Assembly (NCBI GenBank): GCA_022478985.1
Contig: JAKSZP010000119.1
Span: 1-64,000, forward strand
DNA: 64,000 nucleotides
DNA from: Massospora cicadina
Taxonomy: Eukaryota > Entomophthoromycota > Entomophthoromycetes > Entomophthorales > Entomophthoraceae
Direction: 5' to 3'
Position 1 is the stretch's first letter; every line of letters begins with the position of its first letter. Positions 30,748 through 41,309 of this stretch are shown piece by piece. The position numbers and the translations under genes were made by a program. The notes beneath the pieces were generated by a model. The model worked only from the letters and a program-made list of their open reading frames with translations. It was not told where the DNA came from and did not search any database.

Positions 30748-33444
30748 GTGTCCAATACAGGGCCACACGCATCACTAAAGGCGACAAGTGCACCGCATAC
30801 TTCTTTAAAAAATTTTCGCACCACGCCAGAGCGTGGCCTGCACACAGGTGTGAAGATCGGATAATTCCATTGCGGACACACCAGCTGAAGTGGCAATCAA
30901 AATGCAAAGATATTACTCCAAGTTATACCAAGCCAAACCAATTCAGCTGGCCGAAATGGCGGAATTTCTCGACTGAGCTCATATCTGCACTGTTTTCTGA
31001 TACCCAGAAATAATGAATTTAATTACTCCAAACAAATTATGGACAGCCATTCGCGGTGCGCCAAACCGAAATGCCCAGGCCCAGATGGCATTCCATATGA
31101 GTTTTACAAAAAATATTTTAAATATATATCCCCATTGCTGCTAGCCTCACTCAACCAAAGCCAGTTGGAAATGCGCCTCCTACCAGGAGGACATGAGGCC
31201 TTTACTGTCACACTCTTCAAGAAAGGGGATAAGCTTGACTTAGCCAACTGGCGCCCCATTTCTCTAACAAACACAGACACCAAAATTTAACAAAAATCAT
31301 GGCTAACCGTTTAGGGACTGTATCATCTGCCACCATCTCCCCAGAACAATTTGGTTTCATTCCCAGAAGGTCGATTTGGGATAACGTGCACTCTGTGGCT
31401 AATGTTTGTCAGTCCACAGCCTCTGGGGCACTTGTATTCTTGGACCAACAAAAGGCTTATGATAGAGTAAATTGGGAATACCTCAGGGCCTGCCTCCATC
31501 AATTCCGCCTACCCCTCGCTTCATCAACTAGGTAATGCTGCTCATAGAATCTGCAACAATGGCAGTGCGTGGCCCAGGCTTCCTAACGGAAGTAGTCCGC
31601 CCTCAAAGGGGCCTGCGACAAGGGGACCCCCTCAGCCCACTCTTATACAACTTCAGCCTTGACCCACTACTGCGAAATTTGAATGCCCACCTCACTGGGG
31701 TCCATGTGCCAGGCCAAACCCCAGTCAAGATGATGGCATTTGCAGATGATTGCGTGGTAGGGGTGTCTAATAACAAAGATGCATGCACGCTTGAAGCCCT
31801 CATCCAGGAATATTCCCGGGTAAGCAACGCGGCACTGAACGCCTCCAAAACCGAAATCATCCTTCTTGGTTGGTTTCAGAACTGCTGGGCCCCAGCAAGT
31901 AGTTCCCAACCTGGCCCAAGTGCTCGCCCACGTCCACGCCTTACTAACTCAACACACACCGCTCCACTGGTGCTCCCCTTTGTGCCACGTCCTACCATAG
32001 GACTGGTACGCAATCTGGGCGTGTGGATGGAGGCAGGCGGATACGCGTCAGCAGTAATGGAGTGCCATATACTGGACAACGTGACGAAGCGAATCGCCTC
32101 TCTCAGAGCCCACCCTACTACCCTCACTGGCAGGGTTGTTCTTGCCAACTCTATGCTCCTATCCAAAGTCTGGTTCGGAGCCCACGCCATCCCCTTCTCC
32201 CCAAGCTTTTTCAAATCCCTGTATGCTTTGCTGCAAGGATGGCTTTGGTCAGGCCGCCCTCCACCAGTACGGCTAGAGGTCATGTTTGGCCCTCATCATC
32301 AAGGTGGCATGGGCCTGCTTGACTTCAAAGCCCATGCGGCCAAGATCCTGGGCACCTGGATTGCGGCCGTCACCACTCCTACAATCCCATCCCAACACTG
32401 GTCCCGCGTGGCCCACTCCAACTTCTCCCGAGCCTTGGGCCTCAACAATCCATCAAACCCCCACTCCCTGATGAAATACCTCGCATCACACACATCGGCC
32501 ACAGGTCCTCACGGGACCAAAACCCACTACAAACGAATCCTACTCTCCATGCGAAGCGCAGAGTGGAGAATTCGTATTGGTGGACATACAACCTGAAGAG
32601 GCCGCCCCTCTCCTCAGTTCACACAAGAGGTACAGAGGCTACCCATCCATGATGGCGTGATCCCCATTCGACCCCAAGTCCTATCCAGGGTGGACTACCT
32701 GGACATGATGGACATCCCTTATTCCACTGAGACCCAAAAGACTATCTGGAAATACGCACACCATCCTCTGTTGCAGCCTCAAGTCCGCTTCCATGTGTGG
32801 CGCTGCCTGAGGCGGGTGTATCGTACAGCTGAGCGCTCTAACGCTTTACACTCATCCTTTGTCGTGTGTGGCCAGTATGGAACGCTGTTCCACCGCCTGG
32901 AGAAGTGCCCCACCTCTAAAGTGATATGGCGCGAAGTCCAACGTCTGCTAGGCCAGGATCAAACGCATCCCTTCAGTCTGTCAAGAGATATGTTTGCTTC
33001 ATCAATGGCCTCCCCCTCCCACCCTCCCTCCATGCTCTGGTGGTTGCAATCGCCATGTGGACTATCCACACGATTGTCTTGGATGCCATCGCTGGCTCCA
33101 TCCCCACCCTCCCAGAAGCTGTCCACAGATTCCGGTCTCATTTGGTGGACCACTTTCAAGCGTGGATGTTTGGATATCTCCCACCACGTCGCCGACAGCT
33201 GGTCTCCTCCTGGTTCCCAGTCTGGTTCATCAAATCAGACCCCTTCCTCCACACATGCTCAATAGTGGCTACGGCCCCTTCACACGTTCCCTCCCCCTCC
33301 CCATAAGTGGCGTACCCGCTGGCAACAAGAGATTGCATCGCTTCTCTGGGGTGCCTCCCCTGGTACTAAGTTTTGTCTCTTCTGAGTCATATTCAGAAGT
33401 TTCCGTCCCATGGTCGGCCTTCCCCGCAATAAATTTAAATTTAA
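30748..33444 (+). mobile_element. LINE-B: 5'-truncated LINE inserted in gypsy-2 pol
   Basis: The direct repeats ACATAGTGTATTCCT (30,733-30,747) and ACATAATGTATTCCT (33,445-33,459) differ at one base and bound a 2.7-kb insert. It begins in the endonuclease-RT linker, so ORF1 and endonuclease were lost by 5' truncation, as LINE insertions often are. It interrupts gypsy-2 between RNase H and integrase and reads in the opposite direction. The 3' end has GTCCCATGGTCGGCCTTCC and AATAAATTTAAATTTAAA, the tail shared with LINE-C, the ORF1-only elements and the SINEs. Confidence 0.9.
31039..33306 (+). pseudogene. LINE-B reverse transcriptase and C-terminal domain
   Basis: RT boxes in order: a GPDGIPYEFYKKYF box (31,080), N-W-R-P-I-S-L-T-N-T-D (31,245), GFIPRRSIWDN (31,350), D-Q-Q-K-A-Y-D-R-V (31,445), R-Q-G-D-P-L-S-P (31,620) and F-A-D-D (31,740). 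A 354-codon frame (31,535-32,596) keeps the last part open. The C-terminal region (32,657-33,306) contains A-M-W-T-I-H and H-F-Q-A-W-M, as in LINE-C. Only a few frameshifts (31,290, 31,535, 32,600, 33,000) disrupt it, so this is one of the younger copies in the window. Confidence 0.9.
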
Positions 33445-33459
33445 ACATAATGTATTCCT

Positions 33460-34100
33460 CCGCATTTTCAGATGTGCAAGCACTGGAGTGTTAGCCATGG
33501 AAGAGGGAACTTGAGATATAATCTTACCCAGCAGATTCATCAACTGGGTGTTATGAACCTCTACCTCCTTTGGATCAGGCTCTAAAGCAAGGTTGCAGAT
33601 CAAAGCATCCGCTAACCCATTCTCCTTGCCCTTGGTGAACTCATAAGAAAATGCAAATTGGGCAAAGGTCTCATGCTAATGGGTCAGCCGTGGAGTTAAG
33701 ACATGAGGAGCACGGTAGTACAGTAAGGCATGGTGATCTGTATGTACCCAGAAAGGTTGAGAAAGAGCCATGCAGGTGGTGACGCCAATAAGTCAGCGCC
33801 TGCACCACTGCTAGTAACTCTTTGTCATAACCGACGTAATTTAAATCAGGCAAAGACATTTTCCTAGAAAGATATCCCATCGGATTCTCTATCCCATATT
33901 TGCCTACTTGTAATAAGGCAGCCACTATGGTGAAGTTGGGGGCATCAGTAGACACAATGAACTCTTTTGAAGGATCCACATGGCGAAGGACAGATGTGGA
34001 CAACAGGGTGCACTTTACTGTTTGGAAATTATCCTCCAAAATGGGGGACCACTTAAGCACTTTTGTAACACTGGCCTTATACAAGGGCGAGGCCACCTCA
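33460..34100 (-). pseudogene. gypsy-2 RNase H domain and connection
   Basis: The minus frame 34,096-33,671 contains F-I-V-S-T-D-A, A-A-L-L-Q, E-N-P-M-G-Y-L-S-R-K-M, Y-D-K-E-L-L-A-V-V-Q-A-L-x-Y-W-R-H-H-L-H. Further on, N-G-L-A-D-A-L-I marks the connection to integrase. These are RNase H motifs of Ty3/gypsy elements. The usual DH near W-V-H-T-D-H survives only partly in another frame. Confidence 0.85.
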
Positions 34101-34309
34101 GAAAGAGTAGCGTGAACTTCTTAGGGAACGTACATGTCCTCAAAAAACTCTTCAATTCTTTAACTGAGTAGGGGTGGGCCACTCCCAAATTGCCTTCTCC
34201 TTGTCTGGAGTTATCATATGTCCTTGGTCAAACATGACGTTGCCCAGAAACGTGACCTGTGACTTGAAAAAGCCACATTTACTGCTCTTTAGAGTAAGGC
34301 GGGCTGCCC

Positions 34310-34740
34310 TTAACCTCTCCACCACTTACTAAAGGTGTACTGCATGGGACTCATGATCAGGGGTAAACACCAGGATATCATCCATGTAGTAACCCGTGCA
34401 TACCCCAGCAAGTCCCCCAACGCTGCATCTTTTTGGAGTTGAAAGATAGCAGGGGCATTTCTAAGCACAAAGGGCATGACCTGAAACTGTAAAATCCCTT
34501 TTCTGGTATGCAATGCGGTTAACAACTCCTGTCCCTTATTGATCTGGATTTGATTGAATGCATTACGGCAATCCAGTTTATAGAAGACTTTAGCCTTCTC
34601 TACATAGCGTGCAATATGATAATACAAAGGAATGTGATGGAAGTTTGGTACAGTCACATTATTTAGGTTCCCAAAGTCTACACAAGGGCGTAAAGTTCCA
34701 TTGGCCTTCTCCACAAAGAGAAGTGGGGAGCATACAGGGG
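34310..34740 (-). pseudogene. gypsy-2 reverse transcriptase domain
   Basis: The minus frame has N-G-T-L-R-P-C-V-D-F-G-N-L-N-N-V-T-V, F-Y-K-L-D-C-R-N-A-F-N-Q-I and Q-F-Q-V-M-P-F-V-L-R-N-A-P-A-I-F-Q. The catalytic Y-M-D-D is encoded near 34,378 but in a shifted frame. This matches the chromovirus RT pattern (LRPCVDYR.LN..TV). Confidence 0.85.
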
Positions 34741-35028
34741 ATTTACGCTGAAAATAACGCCTTTGGCTGACTGCTCCTTAACTCACACAGCTAAAGCCTC
34801 TTCCTCCCGGACATTCAATGGGTAAATAGGGGAAGATATATGCACCAGATCCACAGTGATCTTGAACTCACAATCAAACTCAGAATGTTCAGGTATTGCG
34901 CTAGCTGAAGCCATATCAAACAAAGATTCCAAACCCTCCAAACAGGAAGGTAGGGGAACCTCCACAGAGGGCTTCAGCATAGGGTAAAGACTGCGAGGGT
35001 AAATATTAGGACAGTGGGGCAACTTGCC

Positions 35029-35430
35029 CTAAAAGTTGGCTTTAGCCAAAGGGACCACTAACTTATGACCGTTCTTCAAAGTGAGAGATAGGGTATTTTC
35101 TTTCAAGTTGGTTTTGACGTCAAACTTTCGCCACCACTCTACACCCAAGTTGATGGGGTACAAGAGGTTTTTAATAACTTGGAACTGGTCAGACAAATGA
35201 TAGTTTCCAACTTGATAGTCCACTAACCCCATGAGCTTCAGCGTGGGAATACCTTGAGACGCCCCTCCTCTAACCATACCACCTAGTACGTAACTCAGCT
35301 CAAGGTAGTTGGCTAGGGTTTGGTCCATAAATTTTTCAGAGGCGCCAGTATCCACCAGAATAGTGGTGCTGATTTTCCTTAAAGGGGATGAAAGGGTAGC
35401 AGTCAGTAAAAAAATAATCCAAATAGTCAA
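35029..35430 (-). pseudogene. gypsy-2 aspartic protease
   Basis: The minus frame (133 codons open) contains T-I-L-V-D-T-G-A-S-E-K-F-M-D, a retropepsin active site with intact D-T-G, and a hydrophobic L-M-G-L-V-D-Y...L-G-V-E-W segment that forms the second half. It releases gag and pol proteins by cleavage. It is followed on the same strand by a linker (35,022-34,783) and the RT. Confidence 0.85.
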
Positions 35431-35619
35431 AATTCAAAGCAGAAAACGCCAGAACTTCATCAACAAACTCTTCATCTGGCAATAACAAGTCCCCCTGGTA
35501 TGTTTTTGAAACATAAAATGGATAATGATATTTGGCTACTCTTACTACTGAGGCCACATATCCCACCATATAGTCAGCAGTGGTATAAACATTTTCATAT
35601 TTTACACGCCGTTCCTTTT

Positions 35620-35669
35620 TTTTTTAGTACTAGATGGTCCCAACCCAAGGGGGGGGATTCATCAATGTC
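35620..35669 (-). mobile_element. Ultra-short (50 bp) LINE 3'-end insertion with TSD
   Basis: The 16-bp repeat ACACGCCGTTCCTTTT stands at 35,604-35,619 and 35,670-35,685. Between them the minus strand reads GACATTGATGAATCC, a C run, TTGGGTTGGGACCATCTAG, TACT and As. This is the last ~45 bases of LINE-A (compare 16,108-16,155). It is a clean LINE insertion truncated to its very 3' end, sitting in gypsy-2. Confidence 0.9.
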
Positions 35670-35699
35670 ACACGCCGTTCCTTTTCAACCTCCTGAGTG

Positions 35700-36239
35700 C
35701 TGCGGATCATGGAAGAGGTTAAGCGGGGGTCCTCTGGGGTAATTTGGTACACAAGAATAGGATACATATCTGAGCCATAAGAGAGTAATTATAGATCAGA
35801 GTTATATATGGTTTTTCATTATTTAACGCGTTTTTAGATGTGAATGACCCTATTCCCATTACAGCAACGGATTGCCGTTGTTATCCAAGGCCATCACCCC
35901 CAGGCCCATCTTCAAAGATTCAAACTGCATTGTCTGAACGTGATGCTGAAGTAAACCCGTTTATTTAATCTGATTTTATTGATTTTGGCAGAAAGTCAGT
36001 GAATCATGACTTCCATACCACAAAGCATCCATATCCACTGGGTACAAGCAAGAAGGGTGGGTACTTTCCAGCTGGAGGCAGCCAAAATAATGCTGAGATG
36101 CCCTGACCTTCAGTAAAAAGAGAAAACAGTGGTGCAGCTGAATATGGCCGATGCCCACAGCTGGCACACATTGTGATGCTTAGAGAAAGTCCCACATAAA
36201 AAAATTTGTGCATGTAAAAGAAAAGGGTTGGTTGAATAA
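35700..36239. other. gypsy-2 leader side, gag not found
   Basis: Where gag should lie on the minus strand there is no open frame and no knuckle. Frames 35,976-36,294 are short and without motifs. A gag deletion is inferred. Confidence 0.5.
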
Positions 36240-37107
36240 TATAAGAAGAGTGTCTATAACTCTTCTGTTCCCAGCGTGGAGGTGCACGGTGCACAGGGAC
36301 AATGACAGGGAACTAGTTGCTAGTACAAAAGTTACCAGAGCCCAGCGGAGGGTGTGCATAAGCTAGAGTAACTCAGGTTGAATAAGGTTATTGTTAAAAG
36401 TAGGATCCAAAAGTTAGCAACATGGTTTAAGGAGTGGTAAGATATAGGCGTCCTAGGTTGGAGGGAACCTGGGCGGCCCAACGGTGCACAGGCGGATAGA
36501 TTTAATGTTGTTAAAATTAAATGGTTAACATTATGTGATACCTCCTCAAAGAGGTCCATGCACAGGAACATCCAAGATAACATAATTATAAAAACAGTAT
36601 ACTAAACAGGGGGTTTTATTGTAAGGGAGAAGTCGACCAACAGGTGAGATTGGTCTCAACATGAAAAATTTAAGGGACTTCAGGTAAACAATCAATTGAG
36701 GGAAGTGGGTCTAAGCTGAGGCGCACCAATAGGTGCACGCTTCCATCAGTCAAGACACTGTATTTGGCAATTGACTGAACTCAGGTGATTAATTTGTAAA
36801 AGCGGCTGACCCAAGCTGGAAAGTGCAATTACTAAACGGGATTTGAGACCCTGTTCACCTAAAAACCAAAGCAAACCATTTTCATTTGTAACAAAGCTAA
36901 TTCATTTTAGCACATCTGCTCTTTTACTGGGCCAAACTTCTCCTGCATCCATAAGACCAACCTGGGCATACTTTTCCTTAACCCAGCGTTGATCTATGGT
37001 ATGCTTGAGTTCAGGGAGGCCTGATAGCTTCACCTTCTTGGCCTCCCAATATGCTGCTTTGTCTTTGGCGTTGGTCCCAATTATGATGTCATTTTCTAAC
37101 CATATCA
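36240..37107 (-). repeat. gypsy-2 5' LTR (right)
   Basis: It is collinear with the left LTR. It ends at CTAACCATATCA and keeps the unoccupied CCAAT target of the nested element near 37,077. Confidence 0.85.
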
Positions 37108-37942
37108 ATAGTTTATTAGATGGTAAATGGTCCCATAAGGAACATGCAACGGGAAGTTATGAGGGATTTGGGTTTCAAATCTCAGTTTTTTTCATCCAAA
37201 TTAATTTGTATTATGATTTACTAAATGGTCCCATTATTTAAGCAGGCTGGTATCCTGTAAAAATTAAATCAGCTGGGGTTTCATAAAAGAGTTGGGACAC
37301 GCTAATTCAGAAGCCCCACCCGTGGAGGGTTGTAATATAATTGGTGGTAGATCTCAACTAGGTGGACAAAGTTTTTATCATTTGATATAACTTTTTAGGG
37401 CAAGTTTGTCAGCAATATATGCATTCCAATTAGGTGCCAACCAAAGAGTTGAGCGCCAGATTCCATATTTAAACCCCATGATTTATGTAATAAATACAGA
37501 TAGATAATTATATAGTAATACAATTTATATTGTATCTTGTGAAATAATTTGAGGGATAGTTTCCCTTATCTATTTTTGTTCTCAAAAAATCATGTGTAAG
37601 TTTTGAAGGGAGTGTTTCAATTATAAATCTGTTCTCAAGTTTTTATCAATGAAGCTGTTATACCTGCATGTAGTGGAGTACCTAATTGAGATTGATACTT
37701 TTGGTTGTTAAGAAACTTAACAGGATAGTTATATCCATATAACTATCACTTTACCCTTTTCTTTAATAAAATTGAACAAACTAAATATATGCATTTAACC
37801 CTAGAAAAGTTTACATTATCTTATATAATTGCCATAGGTGATCATTAATAAAGTGTTATGTTCTGCCATATATTAACTACTTTTTATTATAATGATATGT
37901 TACTAATGTAAGTTTATAAGCCATCCTGATTGTCTTAAAAAT
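37108..37942. other. AT-rich stretch with a possible LTR scrap
   Basis: Around 37,432-37,490 the sequence TTAGGTGCCAACCAAAGAG...GCGCCAGATTCC resembles the promoter-proximal block of the gypsy-1-family LTR (7030-7080). The rest is not recognisable. Confidence 0.3.
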
Positions 37943-37959
37943 CATGTTTGTATTATGTA

Positions 37960-38098
37960 AAAAAAGTAAACAAGGTGGGCCAACATTGGGACAAATATAC
38001 CACAACAGATTTTTTAGCATGTGCTGGTTTTGAACCTGTTTCAATCAAATCTTAACCCAGAGTAAATCATGAACCACCCCACTATGCTACCACTCCTC
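37960..38098 (-). mobile_element. SINE-3: short tRNA-headed SINE with TSD
   Basis: The 17-bp repeats CATGTTTGTATTATGTA (37,943-37,959) and CATGTTTGTATTATATA (38,099-38,115) bound 139 bp. On the minus strand the head has a canonical A box (TAGCATAGTGGG) and B box (GGTTCAAAACC) at tRNA-like spacing. Almost no body follows. The 3' end, TTTGTCCCAATGTTGGCCCA then CCTTGTTTAC and Ts, is a form of the LINE-B/C tail. It is practically a tRNA-like head joined to a LINE tail. Confidence 0.8.
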
Positions 38099-38219
38099 CA
38101 TGTTTGTATTATATAACAATTAAAAAATGAAATTGGTTGGACCCATTAGCACAGACTTTTGTTTTTTTGGTAGCTATTATTAATGATAAGATTATTTCCA
38201 CTGAGTGATTAAAAGCCAA

Positions 38220-38450
38220 TTAAAAAAGTCCATAATACTGAAGTCCACGGCGTTGCAAGCTGCCAATTGGGAAAACTTGTCCTTTGAATGATTGGGTTAA
38301 GTCAAATAAGACAGATTTTCTGCCCCAAATTGGGATCAAAATGGTGATCCAGCGTTTTTGTGATGAAAACATCAGGATAGATATTTTGGCAATGTTTGGA
38401 TGTGGTTTGAGGATAAACACTGTTCTTGCTCATCGCTATTCTTGCTTCTT
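38220..38450 (-). pseudogene. Possible Tc1/mariner-type transposase scrap
   Basis: The minus frame 38,420-38,220, with upstream readings, aligns loosely with the region around the first catalytic Asp of Tc1/mariner transposases: A-R-T-V-F-I-L-K, I-L-M-F, I-W-G-R-K-S-V, and S-F-K-G-Q-V-F-P-I-G-S-L (usual form FVRGxRFSxLPAL). The expected D-E-S box is changed to S-S-Q. About 75 codons remain. The call depends on a by-eye match and could be wrong. Confidence 0.35.
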
Positions 38451-38667
38451 GCACAATCACAATATTTAGCACTGGGGTAACTCATAGATGTTAAATTAGA
38501 CATAAGATTCTAAAAAAGTTTAGGTGGCAAATGAATAAATATCTTTAAAAATCACTACTATTATTTTGTGTCCTTTGGAATGTGAGTTTAAAGGTTAATA
38601 TTTTTAACTTTGAATCAAGTTGTAATTTAAGATGCAGAGGCTACTTTGACTTTGCATAAAATCCCAA

Positions 38668-39117
38668 CTGTCAGGATTTCCCCTACTAAGGGTGAAGCCT
38701 CAACTCAGTGTTAACTATTAAGTTATAGTTACTACCAATTATCTTTGAATATTTTATATAAATATGGTGATTATCAAACCTGTTTTATAGAATTTGATTA
38801 TTTAAGCAACAGGCAAATTCCCATCAAGTAAACTGGAATTATGAACTAACAAATCAGTTAATGAATCCTAGTGATCCAGTGATGGGATTAAGTAAAATTG
38901 CCACATGACTTAGATTATCTTATTTATCATGATTTATCTGATCTTTATTTTATTTAACCTTGATTTTTATTTTAGCCATGATATATGATACTTCTTTAGT
39001 ACTATAAATAGTACTAAACATTTTTGTAATAAAATTATTTTCATTGCAGTATATCTTAATTACTCATTGAAGTCCAATTGAATTACCTATGTTTAGATAT
39101 CAATGTGAGATCCAACA
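38668..39117 (+). repeat. Possible Ty1/copia-type LTR followed by primer site
   Basis: The candidate LTR runs from TGTCAGG to CCAACA. It contains a TATA motif (ACTATAAATAG at 39,001) and AATAAAAT downstream. Directly after it, ATTGGTATAAGCAGCC (39,118-39,133) resembles the ATTGGTATCAGAGC primer site that follows many Ty1/copia LTRs. No matching second LTR or pol was found in the window. Confidence 0.35.
38997..39016. repeat. 9-bp inverted repeat around a TATA motif
   Basis: TAGTACTAT and its complement ATAGTACTA are separated by AA, so the TATA-like sequence sits at the dyad. Confidence 0.7.
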
Positions 39118-39329
39118 ATTGGTATAAGCAGCCCACAGGAGCCTCTAAACCATTTTCAACTGGTTGAGATCCAACAATGATGATTTATTAAGACCTCTGA
39201 AACTCTAGTAAAGATTAAGTCATAATTATCTATAAATTGGGTTTCAGTGTAAAACCCAAGGCCATCTTAATTTTTAAGAGAGTTTTAAAGATTCTCCCCT
39301 CCCCCAAAGTGGTAGCCACAGGAATCGCT

Positions 39330-40285
39330 GAATCAACAAACCAAAAATTATCTCAACGAACCTTCTCTCCTGAACCCACCAATTAGGAGCCATAATGGAC
39401 TAAAGTAAGTTCTAAACCATCCTCCCAGCCAAACGCAACATAGAATTTATATGCAAACAACCCAATTAAATTCAACCAAAACTCATGGGATCATTTGGTT
39501 GAGGTTGATGAATCAGGCGAGCTATCCCTGAATATGAATGGGCTGGGCCCCCTCCATTCAAAATGTACCTCAATACTGATTATGCGGCCTAATTCCCAAA
39601 GTGCCATTATGCATCTCGCCCTGATGCCACCCCATTCAAAAGTGACTATCAACTAGCTGAAGAGGCAGTTGCCTCCCCTGAATGTTGCCCAACCCATAGA
39701 GCCATTGTAAAATCAGTTTCAGTACTGGCTACAGGCCTGCCACCTCCTATACTACCTAGTACCATGCTTCCAAAACAGAAAAAAAGACCATCTCCATTAC
39801 TATCAGGTGGCAAATTAGCAGTTCAAAAAGTTGTGGCAGTCACAAAGTTTGGCCCAAAGAACTGCATTACCTGCAACAACCTTGCAACCATAGCCACCCT
39901 ACCTAAAGTACACCTTGAGGCGGAAAAAACACTTGCAGACTATATTTCCACCCTCCTCATTGCACATATTGAGTTGCAAGCACCCAAGCGTTGTCTTGAC
40001 CCCCATTTCCATGATGTGCCCAAACCATTGCTATCAGCTTTGTGCCACTACATGTCCACAACAGATGAGGAAGAAGAGCCTCCTGACCCCCCTTCACCCA
40101 CCACCATGGATGGATAGAAGTTTCCGCTTCCAACTTGGTTGGTGTGTTTTGTTTGAATTTCGAATTGGTTCAATTGGATCCATCTGTCTCATTATGACTT
40201 TATTTTATTTTAATTTTAAGTTTTAGCTCATTTGAGCATCAGTAATGTCCATCCCATGGTTAGCTTGCCTTGGTTAATAAAAGAG
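39330..40285 (+). mobile_element. ORF1-only LINE derivative, copy 1
   Basis: It aligns in order with copies 2 and 3: an L-V-E-V-D-E-S-G-E-L block (about 39,498), T-P-F-K-S-D-Y-Q-L-A-E-E-A-V-A-S-P-E-C (39,630), then the open frame 39,764-40,117. That frame ends with L-D-P-H-F-H-D-V-P-K-P-L-L-S-A-L and an acidic P-P-D-P-P-S-P-T-T-M-D-G terminus. After the stop only about 165 bp remain to the tail (GTCCATCCCATGGTTAGCTT, TTAATAAAAG). No endonuclease or RT follows. The N-terminal part is missing or too eroded. Confidence 0.7.
39764..40117 (+). pseudogene. C-terminal domain of the ORF1-only protein, copy 1
   Basis: A 117-codon frame without a database family known to me. Conserved with copies 2 and 3 are a Thr/Leu-rich helix region, E-x-x-L-x-x-Y/F-I/L-x-x-L, the motif L-(D/N)-P-H-x-x-D-x-P-x-P-L-L-S-A-L, and an acidic Pro-rich end (PPDPPSPTTMDG). 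The function is unknown; by analogy with LINE ORF1 it may help assemble RNP. Confidence 0.5.
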
Positions 40286-41290
40286 AGTTTTGAAGAAATG
40301 GACTATATTTATAATCTGATTCAGTGATATTCCAACACCAACTTAAAATAGCCCTTAATTAGTCAGAAATTAACAAAAATCAGCCAATGTAAAACTTTGT
40401 TTACTAATTCAAAGATAGTTATTCGCCATAAGAAAATATCTTTATATATCCACATGGTGATGATACTGAAATCTGAATGGGTATTTTAATCATATTTCTG
40501 GATTGTTTGAAACTTCTCCATGTGCATGATTTTTTTTTCAAAATGGTTTATGAAACACTTGATGGTATAAAGGATTTAAAAATATATCTTTTCTGTACAA
40601 AGAACACTCAATGGTGAAGGCCTGTTTCACAGGCAGGAAAGCAGCCAATGGAGTTAAAGACATCTTAGGAAGTGGCTGGGGCAAAATGTGAGTTACTTTT
40701 CATTAACAATATTGTAAATTATCTTAGATTTTTTCTTGTTGTATTATCAAAAATGGTGATCAAGACAAAAGAGACTTTTATTCTATAATTCTATAATATT
40801 ATATATTATAAGTAGACTTTTATTCTTATGTAAAAAGCTCTGCATCTGTAGTACTTAAATAATGTTAAAACCTCATATTAAATTATGTTATAAAAGTATC
40901 ATATTTAAAAATTCCAAAAACATTTAATAACTTTTTTAAAGATATTGTTTTAGGTATAATAGATTAATTTGAAACTGGATAATAACTCACAATTATTTTA
41001 GGAATCATACAAGATACCAGAAAAAATGTGTAAGAAGAACATCAATGCTATTAATGTGATAGAGTGGCACCACTTTATTAAATTTAATGTGACAATGTTG
41101 CATAGCCTCGTTTTGGCATTACTGAAATGGGGTTACAGGAAACCCTTGCTACAAGAGTTAAAGAGAAGACAGGATATCAAAGAGTGAAGAATGATAACAG
41201 CTGTAAAAGCAATTTTTATATTGTAAAATATCCTCTCTTTCCACTTGTAGTAACTTTTGAGTGATTTTAATTAAGTAAAAAAATAAAGTA
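40286..41290. other. AT-rich interval without recognisable gene
   Basis: Long A/T-dominated sequence. No frame of note and no repeat boundary seen. Confidence 0.5.
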
Positions 41291-41309
41291 AGTCTTATAG
41301 CCTATAACT

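Larger units (their letters stand above)
26604..37107 (-). mobile_element. gypsy-2: nested Ty3/gypsy chromovirus
   Basis: LTRs at 26,604-27,438 plus 29,183-29,208 (split by an insertion) and at 36,240-37,107 enclose a minus-strand pol with protease, RT, RNase H, integrase and a chromodomain. Next to the left LTR the minus strand has a purine tract (AAAAGGAGGAGAGGGTAA) ending at TGTAATGG, the LTR start. LINE-B (30.7-33.4 kb) and a 50-bp LINE end (35.6 kb) have inserted into it. Gag is absent: only about 700 bp lie between the protease and the 5' LTR. I could not fix a TSD. Confidence 0.85.

Noticed and set aside
26590..37115. TAGTT as TSD of gypsy-2
   Set aside because: It is offset by a base from the inferred LTR end on the right and the left LTR end is uncertain.
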